Shown here piece by piece: positions 8,616 to 16,228 of a DNA stretch of 33,308 bases (its first letter is position 1; each line of letters begins with the position of its first letter). Location: contig JAFEGM010000084.1 of the NCBI GenBank assembly GCA_018240025.1, positions 1 through 33,308 on the forward strand, written 5' to 3'. A program made the position numbers and the translations under genes. This stretch comes from Verrucomicrobiota bacterium. Its GTDB lineage: Bacteria; Verrucomicrobiota; Verrucomicrobiia; Chthoniobacterales; SZAS-18. The notes under the pieces were generated by a model. It saw nothing but the letters and a program-made list of their open reading frames with translations, was not told the origin of the DNA and did no database searches.

Positions 8616-9341
8616 ATGCTCTCGCCCGCTGCTTCCTTCCGCCTCGGCGCGTGGCTCATCCTTGCGGCTCTGGGCGCGCTCGGCCTGAACTGGCTCTACC
8701 CGGAGAGCAGCTCGCTGACGCGGGCGGCTGGCCTGGCCGCAGCGGCGCTGCTCGTGCTGGGAATCGCGCTGCTCGCCGCGCGGCGCTGGGTCTGGCTCGG
8801 CGGCTGGATGCTGGCGCTGACCGCGCTCGGCCTCTGGCTCTCCGGTCCGGGCAATCCCGGCCCGCGCGAGGCCCTGCGGGCCGCCAACGTCGAGGCCCTG
8901 CGCGGCTACGACGGCGTGGCCTATCGCTGGGGCGGAGAGAATTCGCGTGGCATCGATTGCTCCGGTCTCGTGCGGCGCGGCCTGATCGGAGCGTGTCTGC
9001 GCCGCGGTCTGGCCACCGGCAATGCGGTGCTCGTGCGCCACGCCGCCTGGCTGTGGTGGCACGATGCCAGCGCCCGCGACCTCGGCGCCGGCGGCGCGCA
9101 GACCTTCGTGCGTTTCGAGGCCGGGAGCGTGCGGGAAATCGAACCGAATCAGCTCCTGCCGGGCGATCTGGCGGTCACGCGCGACGGCGTGCACGTGCTG
9201 GCCTACCTCGGCGAGAGTCGCTGGATCCAGGCAGATCCGCAGGCCGGCCGGGTGCTCGTGCTCTCGGCCAAAGACCTGCAGAACCCCTGGCTGCGTGTAC
9301 CGGTGCGGATCGTGCGCTGGCGCGTGCTGGATTCGGACTAG
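8616..9341 (+). CDS. Membrane-anchored NlpC/P60 family cell-wall peptidase
   Basis: A 241-aa protein with three hydrophobic segments in its first 85 residues and a C-terminal NlpC/P60 papain-like domain. The catalytic cysteine is C115 in GIDCSGLV and the histidine is H193 in DGVHVLAYLG, preceded by LLPGDLAV, as in the family, which cuts gamma-D-glutamyl bonds in peptidoglycan stem peptides. YDGVAYRWGGEN is the usual entry motif. ATG 8616 is preferred; GTG 8571 would add 15 polar residues, and neither has an obvious ribosome site. It lies just downstream of the GH3 gene on the same strand with the same three-helix anchor design, which suggests the two act together on cell-wall fragments. The stop codon is directly followed by a REP-like palindrome pair. 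Confidence 0.85.
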   Translation: MLSPAASFRLGAWLILAALGALGLNWLYPESSSLTRAAGLAAAALLVLGIALLAARRWVWLGGWMLALTALGLWLSGPGNPGPREALRAANVEALRGYDGVAYRWGGENSRGIDCSGLVRRGLIGACLRRGLATGNAVLVRHAAWLWWHDASARDLGAGGAQTFVRFEAGSVREIEPNQLLPGDLAVTRDGVHVLAYLGESRWIQADPQAGRVLVLSAKDLQNPWLRVPVRIVRWRVLDSD

Positions 9342-9342
9342 C

Positions 9343-9434
9343 AGTGGCAGCCGCTGTCCCCAGCGGCTCTGGGCCAAGCAGCCCTCCGCGCCGTCCTTGG
9401 CGATCAGCCCTTGGGACAAGGGCAGGCACTACTC
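9343..9434. repeat. Pair of inverted REP-like palindromes (BIME-like)
   Basis: Two hairpins in opposite orientation. The first, at 9349-9368, is AGCCGCTG-TCCC-CAGCGGCT with an 8-bp perfect stem, preceded by AGTGGC. The second, at 9407-9423, is GCCCTTG-GGA-CAAGGGC and is followed by AGGCACTACT, the inverse of AGTAGTGCC. The loop, read in REP orientation, is TCC or TCCC in both. The same arrangement occurs twice beside the RAYT gene at 19094, which makes that transposase the probable source. Confidence 0.8.
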
Positions 9435-9465
9435 GCGTCGGGGTCGATTCGTGGGAGATTCCGGC

Positions 9466-9789
9466 ATGAACGTCCCTGCCTGTCCGATGTGTGAGATGAC
9501 CGAAGTGCTCGACCTGCCCGAGCGTTGGGAGTGCGTGACCTGTGGGCACGAGTGGGCCAAGGAGGAGGCGCCGGTGGCGGCGCGGGTGGTGAAGGACGCG
9601 CACGGGACGGTGCTCGCGGACGGCGACTGCGTGCAGCTCATCAAGGACCTCAAGCTCGGCGGCTCGCAGGTGCTCAAGGGCGGCTCGCGCTCGAAGCCGA
9701 TCCGGCTGGTCGACGGCGACCACGAGATCGACTGCAAGGTCGACAACATCGCGGTGAAGCTGAAGGCGTGCTTCGTGAAGAAGGTCTGA
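9466..9789 (+). CDS. yjdM: PhnA-domain zinc ribbon protein (YjdM family)
   Basis: A 107-aa soluble protein. The N-terminus has a four-cysteine zinc ribbon (C6, C9, C23, C26 in CPMC and CVTC) followed by the conserved small beta-barrel with LADGDCVQLIKDLKLGG, VLKGG and IRLVDGDHEIDCKVD. This is the full length and order of the PhnA/YjdM family. The family was named after the phosphonate region of E. coli, but its role in phosphonate use is not established; no other phosphonate genes are visible here. ATG 9466 has a fitting ribosome site (GTGGGAGA) just upstream. It stands alone between a REP pair and a gap with no visible gene. Confidence 0.9.
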   Translation: MNVPACPMCEMTEVLDLPERWECVTCGHEWAKEEAPVAARVVKDAHGTVLADGDCVQLIKDLKLGGSQVLKGGSRSKPIRLVDGDHEIDCKVDNIAVKLKACFVKKV

Positions 9790-9979
9790 AGCCCCGGGCC
9801 TGCGGAAGACTCAAGATTCAAGAGCCAAGATTCAGGGAAGTTTCAGGGGGCAAGAAGCAAGGAGAGGGCTGGCGTGGCGCGGGCGGGCCGGCTGGAGCAT
9901 CGCGCCCGGCCGTGGGGCAGGTCGGGAGCCGCGCGTCCGGACGGGTCGGTGCGAAGCAAGGGTGGAACTTCTCCACGCC

Positions 9980-10528
9980 ATGAATGCGCCGGACCTTGCC
10001 TCCTCGATGCCTAATCCGGCGCTGACGTCGGCAGCGCCGGGGCCGGGCATTCGTCGCATTCTCGTGGGCGTGGATGCCTTCGCCAGCGATCAGGAGACGG
10101 TGCGGCATGCGCTTCGGCTGGCGCCGAGTTTGGAGGCCGACATCGTGCTGCTGCACGTGGCGCTCGTGCCGATCGACGCCGCCGGCCAGATCGAGCCGAT
10201 CCCGAGCATGCTCGCCAACACCGACGCCATGCTGGCCCGCGAGGAGGCCATCCGGCAGCGTTCGCTGGAGCAATTGGCCGAACTGGAAGCGAGCGTGCGG
10301 CTGGTCTATCCTCGAGTGGAGGCGCATGTCCTGACCGGCGAACCCGACACGCGACTGCTCGACGCGGTGCGCATCTTCGAATGCGATCTGCTCATCATCG
10401 CCACCCACGGCTACACCGGCTTCAAGCGCCTCTTCCTCGGCAGCACCGCCGAAAAGGTCGTGCGCCACGCGACCTGCCCCGTACTGGTCGTCCGCCGCGA
10501 CGGCGCAGCGCAGAAGGATGAAGGATGA
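9980..10528 (+). CDS. Universal stress protein (UspA family)
   Basis: A 182-aa single Usp domain preceded by about 25 Pro/Ala-rich residues. The fold starts at RRILVGVDAFASD and ends with THGYTGFKRLFLGS...HATCPVLVVRR, which contains the ATP-binding glycine pattern of the nucleotide-binding Usp subgroup. Usp proteins are cytoplasmic stress and metabolism modulators without a single defined reaction. ATG 9980 is chosen; an in-frame GTG at 9962 (MELLHA) is the alternative. The last codons (QKDEG) fall inside a GAAGGAT simple repeat that also occurs in other gaps of this window, so the C-terminal tail seems to have been extended by the repeat. It converges on the permease gene at 10583. Confidence 0.85.
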   Translation: MNAPDLASSMPNPALTSAAPGPGIRRILVGVDAFASDQETVRHALRLAPSLEADIVLLHVALVPIDAAGQIEPIPSMLANTDAMLAREEAIRQRSLEQLAELEASVRLVYPRVEAHVLTGEPDTRLLDAVRIFECDLLIIATHGYTGFKRLFLGSTAEKVVRHATCPVLVVRRDGAAQKDEG

Positions 10529-10582
10529 AGGGGCCCGCGGAGAACCTTCTTCCTTCCTCCTTGCGTCTTCTTCCTTCTCTCC
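10512..10582. repeat. GAAGGAT simple repeat facing a CCTTCTTCC-rich tract
   Basis: AGAAGGATGAAGGATGAAGG at 10512-10531 overlaps the end of the universal stress protein gene. It is followed by the pyrimidine-rich inverse (CTTCTTCCTTCCTCCTTGCG) up to the stop of the convergent permease gene. The two halves can pair around the GC-rich GGGGCCCGCGG centre and could serve as a shared terminator, although no U-tract is seen. Confidence 0.55.
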
Positions 10583-11722
10583 TCAGTCCAGCGTCTGGCG
10601 ATAGCGGCGCAGGGCGATCATCACCGCCACGAAGGTGAATGCGGCCAGCGGCCAGAGGTGCGGGAGGACGTCGAAGAAGTCGTTCCCCTTCAGCATGATG
10701 CCGCGGACGATGCGCAGGAAGTGGGTCGTGGGGAAGATGGAGCCGACCCACTGGGCGAACTTCGGCATGCCTTCGAACGGGAACATGAAGCCCGAAAGCA
10801 GCAGGCCGGGCAGAAAGAAGAACTGCGACATCTGCATCGCCTGCATCTGTGTGGTGGCGATGGTCGAGAAGGTGAAGCCGACGGCGAGCGAGGCGAGGAT
10901 GAAGAGGCCGACCAAGGCCATGAGGAGCAGGAAGCTGCCTTCGAACGGCACATCGAAGAGGACCTTCGCCATGGCGAGGCAGAAGAGCGCCTGGACGTAG
11001 CCGACCGCCACATAAGGCATGACCTTGCCGAACATCAGCTCGAGCGGCCGGACTGGCGTGGTGAGCAGGTTTTCGAGCGTGCCGCGCTCGCGTTCCCGGG
11101 TGACCGAGAACGAGGTCAGGAGCGTGCAGGAGAGCGAAAGCACCACGGCGAGCAGGCCGGGCACGGTGTTGAACTGCGTGATGCCGTCGGGGTTGTAGCG
11201 GGCCTGCACGCGCAGTTCGATGGGCGGGGCGACGAAGTTGCCGGCACTGGCGGAGGCGCCGACGAGATCGCGCCCGAGCGTCTGCTGGGCGATGCGGTTG
11301 AGCGAGCCGATGGCATTGCTGGTGGCCGAGGGATCGGTCGCATCGGCCGCCACCAGCACGACCGGCCGCTCGCCGCGGACGAGCTTCTGGCTGAAGTCGG
11401 GGGGGATGACGACGAGGAACTTGATGCGGCCCTCGGCCAGCAGGCGGTCGCCCTCGGCCTCGCGGCTGAAGGTCTTGGTGACCTCGAAGTATCCCGAGGT
11501 CTTCATGCCCTGAATGAGGCTGCGCGTGTATTCGCTGGCATCGGCCGCGACCACCGCGGTGGGCAGGTGCTTCGGATCGCCGTTGATGGCGTAGCCGAAA
11601 AGGATGAGTTGCATGAGCGGCAGCGCGATGACGAGGCGCAGCGTGACCGGATCGCGGCGGATGTGGCGGAATTCCTTGATCAGGACGGCCAGGGCCCGCG
11701 AGAACGAAAAGGCGAGGTTCAT
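10583..11722 (-). CDS. ABC-2 type exporter permease (YbhS/YhhJ-like)
   Basis: A 379-aa inner-membrane protein. It has one membrane helix near the N-terminus (LRLVIALPLMQLILFGYAI), then a periplasmic domain of about 150 residues, then five helices after SLSCTLLTSFSVTRERERGT. The sequence RERERGTLENLLTTPV is the coupling motif of ABC-2 permeases, and GLLLSGFMFPFEGMP is typical of the YbhS/YbhR/YhhJ group. It begins one base after the stop of the ATPase gene (TGA-C-ATG), so the two are translated together. Enterobacterial ybh operons have two permeases; only one is present here, so a homodimer is inferred. Substrate unknown; relatives are linked to drug or cation efflux. Confidence 0.9.
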   Translation of the reverse strand: MNLAFSFSRALAVLIKEFRHIRRDPVTLRLVIALPLMQLILFGYAINGDPKHLPTAVVAADASEYTRSLIQGMKTSGYFEVTKTFSREAEGDRLLAEGRIKFLVVIPPDFSQKLVRGERPVVLVAADATDPSATSNAIGSLNRIAQQTLGRDLVGASASAGNFVAPPIELRVQARYNPDGITQFNTVPGLLAVVLSLSCTLLTSFSVTRERERGTLENLLTTPVRPLELMFGKVMPYVAVGYVQALFCLAMAKVLFDVPFEGSFLLLMALVGLFILASLAVGFTFSTIATTQMQAMQMSQFFFLPGLLLSGFMFPFEGMPKFAQWVGSIFPTTHFLRIVRGIMLKGNDFFDVLPHLWPLAAFTFVAVMIALRRYRQTLD

Positions 11723-11723
11723 G

Positions 11724-12668
11724 TCAGGGCGTGGCGAAGTTGTCCGAGGCCTGGTCCATCAGGCGGATGAAGACATGCTCCAGCGCAGTGGGGATGGGCG
11801 CGACGTGCGTGTCCGGGCGGGCCGCGAGCGGCGCGACCGCGGCGGCCACCGCGGCTCGGTCGATGCCGCCGAGGTGCAGCGCGCTGCCGAAGGGAATGAC
11901 CAGCTCGACCCCCGCGGCGCCGCGCAGGCGGTCGGCCACCTCGGCCAGGTTCGGCCCGGTGACCGCGTAGATGCTCAGGCCCGCTTCGCGCACGATTTCC
12001 TCCGAGGTGCCGCGCGTGACCAGCTTGCCATACGCGATGTAGGCGAGCGCGTGGCAGCGCTCGGCCTCGTCCATGTAATGCGTGCTGACGAGGACGGTCA
12101 TGCCGCCGGCCGCGAGATGATGGAGATGATCCCAGAAATCGCGGCGGGCCTTCGGATCGACCCCCGCCGTCGGCTCGTCGAGCAGGAGCAGCTTCGGGTC
12201 GTGGATGAGGCAGGCCGCCAGCGCGAGGCGTTGCTTCCAACCGCCCGAGAGCGAGCCCGCCGGCTGGGCGCGGCGGCCGGTCAGGCCGAGCGACTCGAGC
12301 GTCTCGGCCACGCGGCGGCGGCGATCGGGCACCTCGTAGACGTGGGCGATGAACTCGAGATTCTCCTGAATGCTCAAATCCTCGTAGAGGCTGAACTTCT
12401 GGGTCATGTAGCCGACCTGCCGTTTGATGAGCGCCGCGTCGCGCCGGAGGTCGAGGCCGATGCAGGTGCCTTCGCCGGCATCGGGCGTGAGCAGGCCGCA
12501 GAGCATGCGGATGGTGGTCGTCTTGCCGCTGCCGTTGGGTCCGAGGAAGCCGTAGATGAGCCCGCGGCGGACCTGCATGGAGAAGTCGTCGACCACCTTG
12601 CGGCCGTTGAACGATTTGGTCAGCCCGCGCACGTCGATGGCGTTGGGCGAATCGGCGGTCGCATTCAC
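11724..12668 (-). CDS. ABC exporter ATP-binding protein
   Basis: A 314-aa ATPase with every ABC motif: Walker A GPNGSGKTTT (residues 43-52), Q-loop region YMTQKFSLYEDLS, signature LSGGWKQRLALA (near 138), Walker B LLLLDEPTAGVD (near 160) and switch histidine in STHYMDEAERC. About 85 residues beyond the core form a C-terminal extension, as in YbhF-like and drug-exporter ATPases. It corresponds to a single half of the double ATPase YbhF. It starts at GTG 12668 with an excellent ribosome site (GGAGGTGA). The start overlaps the stop of the HlyD gene by four bases (GTGA), and the permease follows one base after its own stop. Confidence 0.92.
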   Translation of the reverse strand: MNATADSPNAIDVRGLTKSFNGRKVVDDFSMQVRRGLIYGFLGPNGSGKTTTIRMLCGLLTPDAGEGTCIGLDLRRDAALIKRQVGYMTQKFSLYEDLSIQENLEFIAHVYEVPDRRRRVAETLESLGLTGRRAQPAGSLSGGWKQRLALAACLIHDPKLLLLDEPTAGVDPKARRDFWDHLHHLAAGGMTVLVSTHYMDEAERCHALAYIAYGKLVTRGTSEEIVREAGLSIYAVTGPNLAEVADRLRGAAGVELVIPFGSALHLGGIDRAAVAAAVAPLAARPDTHVAPIPTALEHVFIRLMDQASDNFATP

Positions 12669-13618
12669 AACGTCACCTCCACGGGCAGGCCGGGCGGGAG
12701 CTTGGCCGCGTCGGCGGGGTTCTCGGGGCGCGCCTCGACGAGGAAGACGAGATGCGCACGGTTCTCGCGGCTGAAGACGTAGGGCGGCGTGTATTCCGCC
12801 TGCGAGCCGATGCGGGCCACGCGGGCCGGGATGGTCGCGCTCTGGCCGTCGGCCTTGATCCGCACCGGCGTGCCGAGCGTGAGCGCGGCCAGGCGTTCCT
12901 GCGGGACGAAGAAGCGGACTTTCACATTTTCCGGCGGCAAAATCTCCACCACCGGCACGCCCGGATTCACCATCTCGCCGACCCGGAAGAAGACGTCGGT
13001 CACACGGCCTGCGGCCGGCGCGGCCTGATCCTTTTGCGCCAGCTTCCATTGGGCCTGCGCGAGCACTCGCTCGGCCGCGCGGAGATCGGCCTCGGCGGCC
13101 GCGATCTCGTCCTCGCGGGCGCCGAGCTGGCCCTGCTCGACCGCCGCGCGCAGCTCGGCCACCCGGGCCCGCTCGCGGGCTTCGGTGGCGGTGGCGTCAT
13201 CGAGCGCGGCGGCCGCGACGGTCTTCTCGCGGGCCAGCGTTTCCTGGCGCTGGCGGTTGGTCCGGGCGAGCGCATGGGCGGCCTCGGCCTGGGCGAGTTG
13301 GGCGCGGACCATTTCCATTTCCGCCGGGCGCTTGCCCTTGCGGAGGTTCTCCAGCTGGGCGCGGGCGCGGGCCACGCGGGCCTCCGCCTCGGCCACGGCG
13401 GCGGTTTCGTTGGAGCGCTCGAGCCCGAAGAGCGCGGTGCCGGAGGCGACTTCGGCGCCGCGCTGGACGGCGAGAATCTGGAGCTGGCCCGAAACGGGCG
13501 CGGCGACGCGGACGAATTCGCCCTCCATGTAGCCGTTCCAAGTGGTGGGTGCGGGGCGCGAGCAGCCGGCCATGGCGGCAGCGCAGGCGAGGGCGAGGAG
13601 GGCAGGGCGGAGATGCAT
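12665..13618 (-). CDS. HlyD-family periplasmic adaptor lipoprotein of the ABC exporter
   Basis: A 317-aa membrane-fusion protein. The signal sequence ends in ALACAAAMAGCSRP, a reasonable lipobox with the cysteine at residue 19, so it is probably lipid-anchored. It then shows the first half of the lipoyl domain (VRVAAPVSGQLQILAVQRG), a long Ala/Arg/Glu-rich alpha-helical hairpin (about residues 70-200), the second lipoyl half (QAAPAAGRVTDVFFRVGE) and a beta-barrel domain (VKVRFFVPQERLAALTLG). It would link the inner-membrane ABC pump to the outer membrane. It is the counterpart of YbhG. ATG 13618 has GAGGT just upstream, and the gene lies a few bases after the TetR stop at 13624, in one operon with it. 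Confidence 0.9.
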   Translation of the reverse strand: MHLRPALLALACAAAMAGCSRPAPTTWNGYMEGEFVRVAAPVSGQLQILAVQRGAEVASGTALFGLERSNETAAVAEAEARVARARAQLENLRKGKRPAEMEMVRAQLAQAEAAHALARTNRQRQETLAREKTVAAAALDDATATEARERARVAELRAAVEQGQLGAREDEIAAAEADLRAAERVLAQAQWKLAQKDQAAPAAGRVTDVFFRVGEMVNPGVPVVEILPPENVKVRFFVPQERLAALTLGTPVRIKADGQSATIPARVARIGSQAEYTPPYVFSRENRAHLVFLVEARPENPADAAKLPPGLPVEVTL

Positions 13619-13623
13619 ACGGA

Positions 13624-14274
13624 TTACCTCGAGGGAGGCGGGTGGGGGACCGGCGCGAGTCCCCGGAGGGCGATGTCGATGCGGCGGCCGAGCGCCTCGG
13701 TCGTGAAAAAGTCGCTGCCTTCGAGCAGCACGCGGAGGATGGGTGGCACCTGCCCCGCGTTGAGCGCGAGCGTGCCGACCAGCAGCGGCAGGAAGCACGC
13801 TCCGCCGATGACCGCGATGGCCTCCAGCGGGTAGGCGCCGCCGAGCCGGCCCTTGGCCTGCGCCTCCACCACCAGTCCGGCGATGACCGCAATGTGCCGC
13901 GTTTCGGCCTTCTGCACGAAGGCGACCACGGCCGGCTCGCCCGCGATGAGATCGGAAACCAGCCGCGCGAGCAGGAGCCGATGTTCCCGGACCCAATCGC
14001 CGAACAGCAGCAAGATCGTGCGCAGGCGGTCGACCGGATCGCCCTCGCTCGCCGCCGCCTTTCCGAGGCGCGCGAACATCGGGCCGTAGGTCTCTTCCAG
14101 CAGCCGGCCGACGAACGCGTCCTTCGTCCCGAAGTGATAGTGGAACATTCCCAGATTCACCCCGGCCGCCGTGCAGACCTCGCGCACGCTCAGCTCCCGG
14201 CAGCCGTGCCGCTCCAACTGCGTCCGCCCCTCGCGCAGGAGGGCCAGATCCAACTGCTTTGAGGGCCTCGCCAT
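13624..14274 (-). CDS. TetR-family regulator of the exporter operon (CecR-like)
   Basis: A 216-aa repressor. The N-terminal helix-turn-helix (ELSVREVCTAAGVNLGMFHYHFGTKDAF, residues 28-55) is typical of TetR proteins; the rest is an all-helical ligand domain. As in the enterobacterial cecR-ybhGFSR operon, it is the first gene before an HlyD protein, an ATPase and a permease. It is therefore inferred to repress its own operon until the exported compound binds. An 18-bp palindrome lies right at its promoter. The start codon ATG 14274 sits at the predicted transcription start, which suggests a leaderless or nearly leaderless message. The inducer is unknown. Confidence 0.9.
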   Translation of the reverse strand: MARPSKQLDLALLREGRTQLERHGCRELSVREVCTAAGVNLGMFHYHFGTKDAFVGRLLEETYGPMFARLGKAAASEGDPVDRLRTILLLFGDWVREHRLLLARLVSDLIAGEPAVVAFVQKAETRHIAVIAGLVVEAQAKGRLGGAYPLEAIAVIGGACFLPLLVGTLALNAGQVPPILRVLLEGSDFFTTEALGRRIDIALRGLAPVPHPPPSR

Positions 14275-14280
14275 GGTTTA

Positions 14281-14298
14281 TTTATACGCGTGTATAAA
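14281..14298. promoter_or_regulatory. Palindromic operator, probably for the TetR regulator
   Basis: TTTATAC-GCGT-GTATAAA is a perfect palindrome of two 7-bp arms around four bases. It covers the -10 box and part of the spacer of the promoter reading into the TetR gene, so a bound dimer would block RNA polymerase. Position and symmetry are seen directly; the binding protein is inferred. Confidence 0.75.
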
Positions 14299-14309
14299 AA
14301 CAAACGCAA
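14281..14309 (-). promoter_or_regulatory. Sigma-70-like promoter of the TetR-HlyD-ABC operon
   Basis: On the minus strand, TTGCGT (14304-14309) and TATAAA (14281-14286) are separated by exactly 17 bases. The -10 box ends only six bases before the ATG at 14274, so transcription should start at or next to the start codon. Confidence 0.65.
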
Positions 14310-14416
14310 GCGGGTTTTGGAGGTGTGCAATTTCGGGGGGCGCCGACTGACGAGGGGCAACGGCTGCGGGCTCGCCATCGCCGCTGTCGTCGCCGTCGAC
14401 GGGCTTGAATTCAGAG

Positions 14417-14640
14417 CCTCAAAGAACTCAAGGAACTCAGAGGACCTCTGCGAAGCATTTCACTACGGAGGAGGCTTAAGGCCAGATCTCGCCTGCGGCG
14501 ACGCCGGGCATGCGGGGATCGAATGTCCGGCCGGCAGAGCCAAGCCGGAAGCAAGGCAGGATTGGACTCGCACAGACTTCAAGGACCCAAGTGGCTTCCT
14601 CGGTTGAGAAAACTTCTTTGAGATCTTGAGTTCTTTGAGG
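14417..14640. repeat. Gap with a 15-bp perfect inverted repeat at its ends
   Basis: CCTCAAAGAACTCAA at 14417-14431 is repeated exactly in reverse complement at 14626-14640, with 194 bases between. The space between the TetR and asnS genes (14275-14650) otherwise shows no gene or RNA that I recognise. AAGAACTCAAGGAACTCAG-like text resembles an intergenic motif also seen at about 25280-25315 (CCGCAAAGACTCAGAGACCG). Confidence 0.5.
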
Positions 14641-14650
14641 CCGAGTTTTC

Positions 14651-16033
<1,383 letters not shown>

Positions 16034-16036
16034 TGC

Positions 16037-16224
16037 GGGAAGGAAGAAGGAGGAAGGATGAAAAGGATGAAGGATGAAGGATGAAGGATGAAGGATGAAG
16101 GCCGGCTCGGACGCGCGCGCTGGAAATCGGGCAGGACCCATCCACTCAGGAGCGGATGGGCGCAAGGCTGGCCCAGCCCCTTCAGCCTTTAGCCTTCTTC
16201 CTTCTTCCTTCATCCTTCTTCCTT
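16037..16224. repeat. GAAGGAT tandem repeat and its inverted counterpart
   Basis: 16037-16101 is built of AAGGATGAAGGATGAAGG units (at least five 7-base copies). 16179-16224 is the complementary CCTTCTTCCTTCATCCTTC tract. Together they could form a long imperfect stem with an 80-base loop between asnS and the next gene. The asnS promoter must lie in or beyond this repeat. Confidence 0.75.
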
Positions 16225-16228
16225 GCCG

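Noticed and set aside
9790..9979. Possible RNA gene before the universal stress protein
   Set aside because: Only AAGATTCAAGAGCCAAGATT-like short direct repeats were found; no clover-leaf, riboswitch core or terminator.
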